A stretch of 10,254 bases of DNA from an uncultured Eggerthellaceae bacterium. Lineage in GTDB: Bacteria > Actinomycetota > Coriobacteriia > Coriobacteriales > Eggerthellaceae. Under the pieces are notes generated by a model. That model saw only the letters and a program-made list of their open reading frames with translations, searched no databases and was not told where the DNA came from. The translations under genes were made by a program, and so were the position numbers. Position 1 is the first letter of the stretch. The number at the start of each line of letters is the position of its first letter. Location: the NCBI GenBank assembly GCA_902497215.1, contig CABVEH010000028.1, positions 1 through 10,254 of the forward strand, read 5' to 3'. Positions 6,188-10,254 of this stretch are shown piece after piece.

Positions 6188-7759
6188 CTACATCTGCTCG
6201 AGAAGGTCCAGCAGCTCCTGCTTCTTGTGCACGTCGAGCTTCGCATAGATGCGGCGAGTGTGCGTCCGTATGGTGCTCTCGGACACGACGAGGATCTCGG
6301 CAATGCGCACCACGGTGTTGCCCCGCGCCACCAGCTCCACCACTTCGGCCTCGCGCGCCGAGAGGCGGTACCGTTCGCGCATGAGATCCACTCGCCTTGA
6401 CGTCGGGTCGACCACCTTCACGTCGCCGCCGTCACCACCCGATGCGTCTCCAGAACCAGACGCGCCTTCCTCGGCCCCTCCGTTCGACGCTTCCAACGTC
6501 CCTGCGGCCACGGCTCGCATCTCCTCCACCGTCGGACGCAAGGCCACCAGCTCGATCGTGGCCACGCGGTCGGTTCCCAAGTTCCTCCTGAATCCTCCGT
6601 TGCCGATGAAGTACATCACCGCCAGCACGTATCCGGTGGCCAGCGCCACCATGGCCATCGTGTCTATCCCCATGACGTCAAGGCTTTCCACCCATGCCCC
6701 CATGAGGAAGCCGGCGTCGTGCAGCGTGTACACGATTCCGCCGAAGAAACCGTAGATGAACACGGGGTTGATGCCGCGGTCGCGGGAGGCCTGGGCGCAC
6801 TGGACCATCATGAGCATCGTGGCCACCGAGTAGACCGCGTACAGGATGGCGGCAAGCCATCTCTCGTACGAGCTGGGAAGCAGCGGCAGAAGCAGGATGG
6901 CGGTGACCACCAGGGGGAACGCGATGTGGTACATGTCGATAGTGTTGAGCCTGAGGTTCTTGCGCTGCCACGCCACGAGCAGCCCCACCGACGCCAAAAG
7001 CGACGCGGCCATGGACAGCATGTTCACCAGCGTGCCCGTGGCGGGGTCGCCGATGGCGAGTGAGCGCATGATGCCGGCGCAGACGCCTATCGCGCCCACG
7101 CAGAGCGCGGGGCGCCAGTAGTCGTGGATCACTGCACGGTACACCTTCGGATGCTCGTAGGGGATGTCTTCGAACATGGACTGCGTGGCGTCGATGTCGG
7201 GGCTCAGCACGATGATGGCGAGCCCGAACGCCGGGAGGAACACGGTGGGAATCAGGTACACCGTGACCGCGCTGGGTATCAGGTGCAGCGCGAAGTAGAT
7301 CACCGACGCGTAGGCCGTGCCCAACATCAGCTCGCGGTTCCCCGCATCGGGGCTGCTTCCGGCGAACAGGCGCTGCCACAGCATGAAGAAGCCTGCCGAC
7401 CCCAGCCCCAGAAGCGCGCCGCCCGCCACGAAAAGCTGCAGGGCGAACGAATCCATGTACATGGCGCACGCGAGGCATGCCCATCCTGCGAAGTAGGGAA
7501 CGGCGGCGAGAATGACCATGAACCGGCGCGTGGGGCCGGGCAGCCAGTACGACCCGACGGCGCTGGCGAAGTAGCTGACGGAATAGACCGACGCCTGCGC
7601 CAGGAAGAACCAGAAGACGATCTCGGGCGTCTGGAACTCGAGGGGCAGGAAGGGAAACACCCCTCCCCACACCCCGGCGGCGTTCACCGCCAGGAAAAGC
7701 CCGTAGCCCATCGTGGCAAGGTCGGGCTTGAAAAACGATATCAGCCTCTCCGTCTCCAT
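6188..7759 (-). CDS. Membrane-bound LuxR-family regulator (multi-pass N-terminus, GerE-type HTH)
   Basis: The protein is 523 residues long from the ATG at 7759. An in-frame TTG at 7765 would add two residues, but it would lie at or before the likely transcription start. The first ~410 residues contain about twelve hydrophobic segments, like an MFS transporter. A Gly/Ser/Asp/Glu-rich linker follows (ASNGGAEEGASGSGD and on). The last ~65 residues are a LuxR/GerE DNA-binding domain: LSAREAEVVELVARGNTVVRIAEILVVSESTIRTHTRRIYAKL. Regulators of this build are abundant in Eggerthellaceae and often lie beside genes for respiratory or drug-metabolising reductases. Here the divergent neighbour is such a reductase, so it probably senses a substrate in or through the membrane and switches that gene. 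The signal is unknown. The stop lies only 9 nt from that of convergent pgeF, and no terminator is visible between them. Confidence 0.93.
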   Translation of the reverse strand: METERLISFFKPDLATMGYGLFLAVNAAGVWGGVFPFLPLEFQTPEIVFWFFLAQASVYSVSYFASAVGSYWLPGPTRRFMVILAAVPYFAGWACLACAMYMDSFALQLFVAGGALLGLGSAGFFMLWQRLFAGSSPDAGNRELMLGTAYASVIYFALHLIPSAVTVYLIPTVFLPAFGLAIIVLSPDIDATQSMFEDIPYEHPKVYRAVIHDYWRPALCVGAIGVCAGIMRSLAIGDPATGTLVNMLSMAASLLASVGLLVAWQRKNLRLNTIDMYHIAFPLVVTAILLLPLLPSSYERWLAAILYAVYSVATMLMMVQCAQASRDRGINPVFIYGFFGGIVYTLHDAGFLMGAWVESLDVMGIDTMAMVALATGYVLAVMYFIGNGGFRRNLGTDRVATIELVALRPTVEEMRAVAAGTLEASNGGAEEGASGSGDASGGDGGDVKVVDPTSRRVDLMRERYRLSAREAEVVELVARGNTVVRIAEILVVSESTIRTHTRRIYAKLDVHKKQELLDLLEQM

Positions 7760-7765
7760 GAGCAA

Positions 7766-7771
7766 AGTATA
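7766..7771 (-). promoter_or_regulatory. -10 box of the LuxR regulator gene; probably leaderless
   Basis: TATACT on the minus strand lies 6 nt before the ATG at 7759-7757, and no Shine-Dalgarno sequence is present, as expected for a leaderless message. A perfect -35 hexamer TTGACA (7799-7794) exists upstream, but the spacing is 22 nt, too long for a standard sigma-70 promoter. Activator help, or another -35, would be needed. Confidence 0.5.
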
Positions 7772-7790
7772 TCGCGACGCTTCGCGCGGG

Positions 7791-8040
7791 GCGTGTCAAG
7801 GGACGTTCGCTTTTGACACGCGGTGTATGCCTACTCGAAATCCTTGTGAGGCGTTGCGTTGCTTTCACGCGGCGTTCGAGGCGAAGATTCGACTTCGCTC
7901 AGAATGGTTTCAGGTAGCCGCAGCTATTAGCATTTTGACCGCTCTTCGCCAATAAGCCACGTGAAAGCAACGCAATGGGACGCCGAATCGGATGAGAGAG
8001 GCATGCACCGCGTGTCAAAAGCGAACGTCCCCCGTCACGC
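7791..8040. repeat. Imperfect ~240-bp palindrome; MITE- or REP-like element
   Basis: The outer arms 7800-7830 and 8001-8031 are inverted repeats of 31 bp with a single mismatch (7826 against 8005). Inner arms 7854-7869 and 7960-7975 match over 16 bp, and 7880-7887 matches 7943-7950 over 8 bp. All pairs share one centre near 7915, so almost the whole element could fold as one long hairpin. The left end also has its own 9-bp inverted repeat, GCGTGTCAA (7791-7799) and TTGACACGC (7813-7821). The right end keeps only GCGTG/CACGC. No protein fits and no clear target-site duplication is visible. It resembles a non-autonomous miniature element or a REP doublet mobilised by a RAYT/IS200-like transposase; that link is inference. 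It occupies most of the 419-nt gap between the regulator and the reductase. Confidence 0.75.
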
Positions 8041-8064
8041 CAAAAAACGCAGTTCTAGCTGGTT

Positions 8065-8096
8065 TTTCTACAAATTCATCAGTTTTATAGGACAAG
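8065..8096 (+). promoter_or_regulatory. Possible promoter of the molybdoenzyme gene
   Basis: The AT-rich stretch just right of the palindrome contains a weak TTTTTC and, 17 nt on, TATAGG in the context GTTTTATAGGAC. It is the only AT-rich promoter-like stretch between the palindrome and the reductase start. The match to consensus is poor, which would suit a gene needing an activator such as the divergent LuxR protein. Confidence 0.3.
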
Positions 8097-8129
8097 TCTC
8101 GCACGCGAAGCGCTACATTTCTGGGCAAG

Positions 8130-8149
8130 GTCGGCAGGAAGGTGCCGGC
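8130..8149 (+). other. Small hairpin in the leader of the molybdoenzyme gene
   Basis: GTCGGC (8130-8135) pairs with GCCGGC (8144-8149), with one G-T wobble and an 8-nt loop, 29 nt before the start codon. It leaves the Shine-Dalgarno free. It is too small to call a molybdenum-cofactor riboswitch. Confidence 0.3.
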
Positions 8150-8163
8150 AGCTTATTGGAGAG

Positions 8164-8173
8164 AAGGAGGAGG
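8164..8173 (+). promoter_or_regulatory. Strong ribosome binding site that fixes the molybdoenzyme start
   Basis: AAGGAGGAGG ends 5 nt before the ATG at 8179. The ATG at 8174 is out of frame and meets a stop after nine codons. The in-frame ATG at 8200 lies 26 nt away, too far for this site, so 8179 is the best start. Confidence 0.8.
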
Positions 8174-8178
8174 ATGTT

Positions 8179-10254
8179 ATGTCGAAGGATGCAACATGCA
8201 TGACTCGGCGTACGTTCGCAAAGGCGGCAGGAGCCTTGGGAGGGCTTGCCGCGGTCGGTGTCGGAGGAGCCGCCGCCGACCAGCTCTTCGGGAGCTCGGT
8301 CCCGCTCGCCCATGCGGATGGCCAGGAGACCATCCACTGGAGCCAGTGCAACGTCAACTGCGGAGGCAACTGCATATTCCAATGGCACTCCAAGGACGGC
8401 AAGGCGCTGTACATGGAGACCGACAACATCGGCGACGCCGACTTCCAGTCGCGCGCATGCCTGCGCGGCCGCACCATGCGGCGCTGGCTCAACAGCCCGG
8501 ACCGCCTGATGTACCCCATGAAGCGCGTGGGCAAGCGCGGCGAGGGCAAGTTCGAGCGCATCAGCTGGGACGAGGCCATCGACACAATCGCCAACAAGCT
8601 TAAGCACACGATCGACGAGTACGGCAACGACGCCATCTTCACGATCTACGCCACGGGCATGTACTCCACGACGGGCAACCCGTCGCAGCGCCTGCTCAAC
8701 TGCATCGGCGGCTCGCTGACCCGCCACTACGACTACTCGACGAACATGATGAGCGCGGCCATGCCCTACATGTTCGGAAGCGCCGAGAACCTTACCGAGG
8801 AAGGCACGCACGTAACCCTGGGAGTTCCGGCCAGCGTGTACTCGCCCTACGACAACGTGAACGCCAGCTCGTTCAGCGAGGCCGAGGCCCATTCAGACCT
8901 GGTGGTGATGTTCGGCAACAGCCCGGCTGAGACCCGCATGGGCGGCCTCAACCAGGTTTGGGACTTCACGCGCGTCCGCGAGGCCGTGGAAGGCCGCGGC
9001 GGACAGGTGATCAACATCGACTACCGCCTGAACGAGACGTCTTCGGGCTACGCACACGAGTGGCAGCCCATCCGCACCGGAACCGACGCGGCCCTGTGCG
9101 CGGCGCTCGCCCACGAGTGGATGACAGGCGGCAAGGTGGACAAGGCGCTGATGGACCGCTACTGCGTCGGATACGACGAGGACACCATGCCCGAATCGGC
9201 GCGCGGCCAGCACAAGTCCTACACGGACTACATCATGGGCACCGGCTACGACAAGGTGGAGAAGACTCCCGAGTGGGCCGAGCCGATAACGCAGATCCCC
9301 GCAGACCGCATCCGCGAGCTGGCGAGGATAATGTCCGAGGCCGAGGCCCCGTTCATCTGCCAGGGCTGGGGAAGCCAGCGCCACACCAACGGCGAGACCA
9401 CCACGCGCGCCATCACCATGCTTCCGCTTCTGCTGGGCAAGTGGGGCCTTCCCGGCACCAACACCGGCCAGCGCGAGGCCGAGCCTCCGGTGTACCTGGT
9501 GGGCAGCATCCCGGCGGGCGACAACCCCGTCGAGGTGTCCATCCCCTGCTACGAGTGGGCCAACGCCGTCGACCACGGCAAGGAGATGACGGCGACGAAC
9601 GCCGGCCTACAGGGCGGCGACAAGCTGGACAACGACATCAAGTTCATCTGGAACTACGCAGGCAACTGCATCACCAACCAGCACGGCGACATCAACTTCA
9701 CCCACGACCTGCTGCAGGACGAGAGCAAGTGCGAGTTCATCCTTGTGTGGGACACCGTCATGACCGACTCGGCCAAGTACGCCGACATCCTTCTGCCCGA
9801 CGCGATGCGTTCCGAGCAGATGAACATGCAGACCCAGGGCTACGCCGAGTACTATACGGGCGTCGTGGTGGGCTCCGCCGCGCAGGATCCGCCCGCGGAA
9901 TGCCGCTCCAGCTACGACGTGATGGCCGAGATCGCCGACCGCTTCGGCAAGCGCGACGAGTTCACCGAGGGCCGCACCCAGGAGGAGTGGATCGAGCACC
10001 TATACAACGAGGGCCGCGAGGCCGAGCCCGACATGCCCACCTTCGAGGAAATCAAGGAGAAGGGCGTGTACAAGACGGAGCTCGCTCCCTCCATCGGGCT
10101 GGAGGACTTCAGGCGCGACCCTGCAGCCAACCCGGTTGCCACCCCTTCGGGCAAGATAGAGATCTATTCCGAGACGCTGGACAAACTGAACGACGAATGG
10201 GAGCTTCCCGACGGCGACGTCATCTACCCCATCCCGCTGTTCGACCCCGCCTCT
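8179..10254 (+). CDS. DmsA-like molybdopterin oxidoreductase, catalytic subunit (C-terminus outside window)
   Basis: 692 codons are open to the window end; the family usually runs to about 750-850 residues, so roughly the last tenth is missing. The N-terminus is a TAT signal (MTRRTFAKAAG, twin Arg at 10-11, hydrophobic stretch to about 32, probable cleavage after AHA near 47), so the folded enzyme is exported. A [4Fe-4S] site follows: CNVNCGGNC plus SRACLRGR (C57, C61, C65, C94). S187 in HYDYSTNMMSA fits the Ser molybdenum ligand of the DMSO reductase group. Later blocks such as WDTVMTDSAKYADILLPDA are family-typical. It should bind bis-MGD and reduce an S-oxide, N-oxide or other organic acceptor, fed by an FeS subunit and membrane anchor presumably encoded beyond the window. 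The substrate cannot be assigned. The divergent LuxR gene is its probable regulator. Confidence 0.95.
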   Translation, partial: MSKDATCMTRRTFAKAAGALGGLAAVGVGGAAADQLFGSSVPLAHADGQETIHWSQCNVNCGGNCIFQWHSKDGKALYMETDNIGDADFQSRACLRGRTMRRWLNSPDRLMYPMKRVGKRGEGKFERISWDEAIDTIANKLKHTIDEYGNDAIFTIYATGMYSTTGNPSQRLLNCIGGSLTRHYDYSTNMMSAAMPYMFGSAENLTEEGTHVTLGVPASVYSPYDNVNASSFSEAEAHSDLVVMFGNSPAETRMGGLNQVWDFTRVREAVEGRGGQVINIDYRLNETSSGYAHEWQPIRTGTDAALCAALAHEWMTGGKVDKALMDRYCVGYDEDTMPESARGQHKSYTDYIMGTGYDKVEKTPEWAEPITQIPADRIRELARIMSEAEAPFICQGWGSQRHTNGETTTRAITMLPLLLGKWGLPGTNTGQREAEPPVYLVGSIPAGDNPVEVSIPCYEWANAVDHGKEMTATNAGLQGGDKLDNDIKFIWNYAGNCITNQHGDINFTHDLLQDESKCEFILVWDTVMTDSAKYADILLPDAMRSEQMNMQTQGYAEYYTGVVVGSAAQDPPAECRSSYDVMAEIADRFGKRDEFTEGRTQEEWIEHLYNEGREAEPDMPTFEEIKEKGVYKTELAPSIGLEDFRRDPAANPVATPSGKIEIYSETLDKLNDEWELPDGDVIYPIPLFDPAS

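Noticed and set aside
7794..7799. TTGACA as the -35 box of the LuxR gene
   Set aside because: It matches consensus, but the 22-nt distance to TATACT is well outside normal spacing, so it is not called as part of the promoter.
6678..7868. 396-codon minus-strand open frame overlapping the LuxR gene in another frame
   Set aside because: Arg/Ala/Gly/His-rich shadow of the hydrophobic LuxR reading frame, which has the credible GerE domain.
8119..8152. Possible molybdenum-cofactor riboswitch before the reductase
   Set aside because: Only one 6-bp hairpin is present; the multi-helix structure of that riboswitch class is not visible.
7713..8203. Two ~80-codon plus-strand open frames around the palindrome (7713-7955 and 7961-8203)
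   Set aside because: They overlap the LuxR start, the repeat arms and the reductase start, have no good ribosome binding site and no recognisable sequence.

Overview
The window looks like a piece of chromosome from a high-GC member of the Eggerthellaceae (class Coriobacteriia, relatives of Eggerthella, Slackia, Gordonibacter and Adlercreutzia). The strongest clue is a membrane-embedded LuxR-type regulator divergent from a TAT-exported DMSO-reductase-family molybdoenzyme. That pairing is typical of these anaerobes. Apparently leaderless promoters and GC-rich coding DNA agree with it. The family-level call is an inference; I cannot name a species.

Region by region. (1) 1-1110, minus strand: a radical SAM/SPASM protein with a PqqD-like N-terminal part, cut by the window start. 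Its C-terminus lies outside. (2) 1229-1309, plus strand: a 26-codon ORF with an excellent Shine-Dalgarno sequence, divergent from the radical SAM gene. It ends in a Cys-containing, Gly/Ile-rich stretch with a terminal Trp. Together these two could be an undescribed peptide (RiPP) maturation system. (3) 1317-1366: a strong inverted repeat. (4) 1410-2561: a small membrane protein of the DUF2975 type, then a cytoplasmic regulator made of two fused HTH domains. The interval of about 1140-2080 is clearly more AT-rich than the rest. (5) 2788-6178, all plus strand: CCA-adding tRNA nucleotidyltransferase with an unusual acidic/Cys-containing insertion, an EamA-type drug/metabolite exporter with a probable leaderless start, and a PgeF/YfiH-type peptidoglycan editing factor overlapping the exporter by 8 nt. 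(6) 6188-7759, minus strand: the membrane LuxR regulator, converging on pgeF with only 9 nt between stop codons. (7) 7791-8040: a nearly complete, about 240-bp imperfect palindrome resembling a MITE or REP-derived element. It sits in the shared upstream region of the regulator and the reductase. (8) 8179-10254, plus strand: the DmsA-like molybdopterin subunit, cut by the window end.

How they work together. The LuxR protein probably senses a respiratory substrate or related signal through its membrane domain and controls the divergent reductase; the palindromic element lies where such control would act. The cca-eamA-pgeF stretch is housekeeping (tRNA 3' end repair, export, cell-wall quality control). 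DUF2975 and its HTH partner form a small membrane-protein/repressor pair. The radical SAM/peptide pair is the best candidate for something new. No rRNA, tRNA, CRISPR array, phage or complete insertion sequence was recognised.
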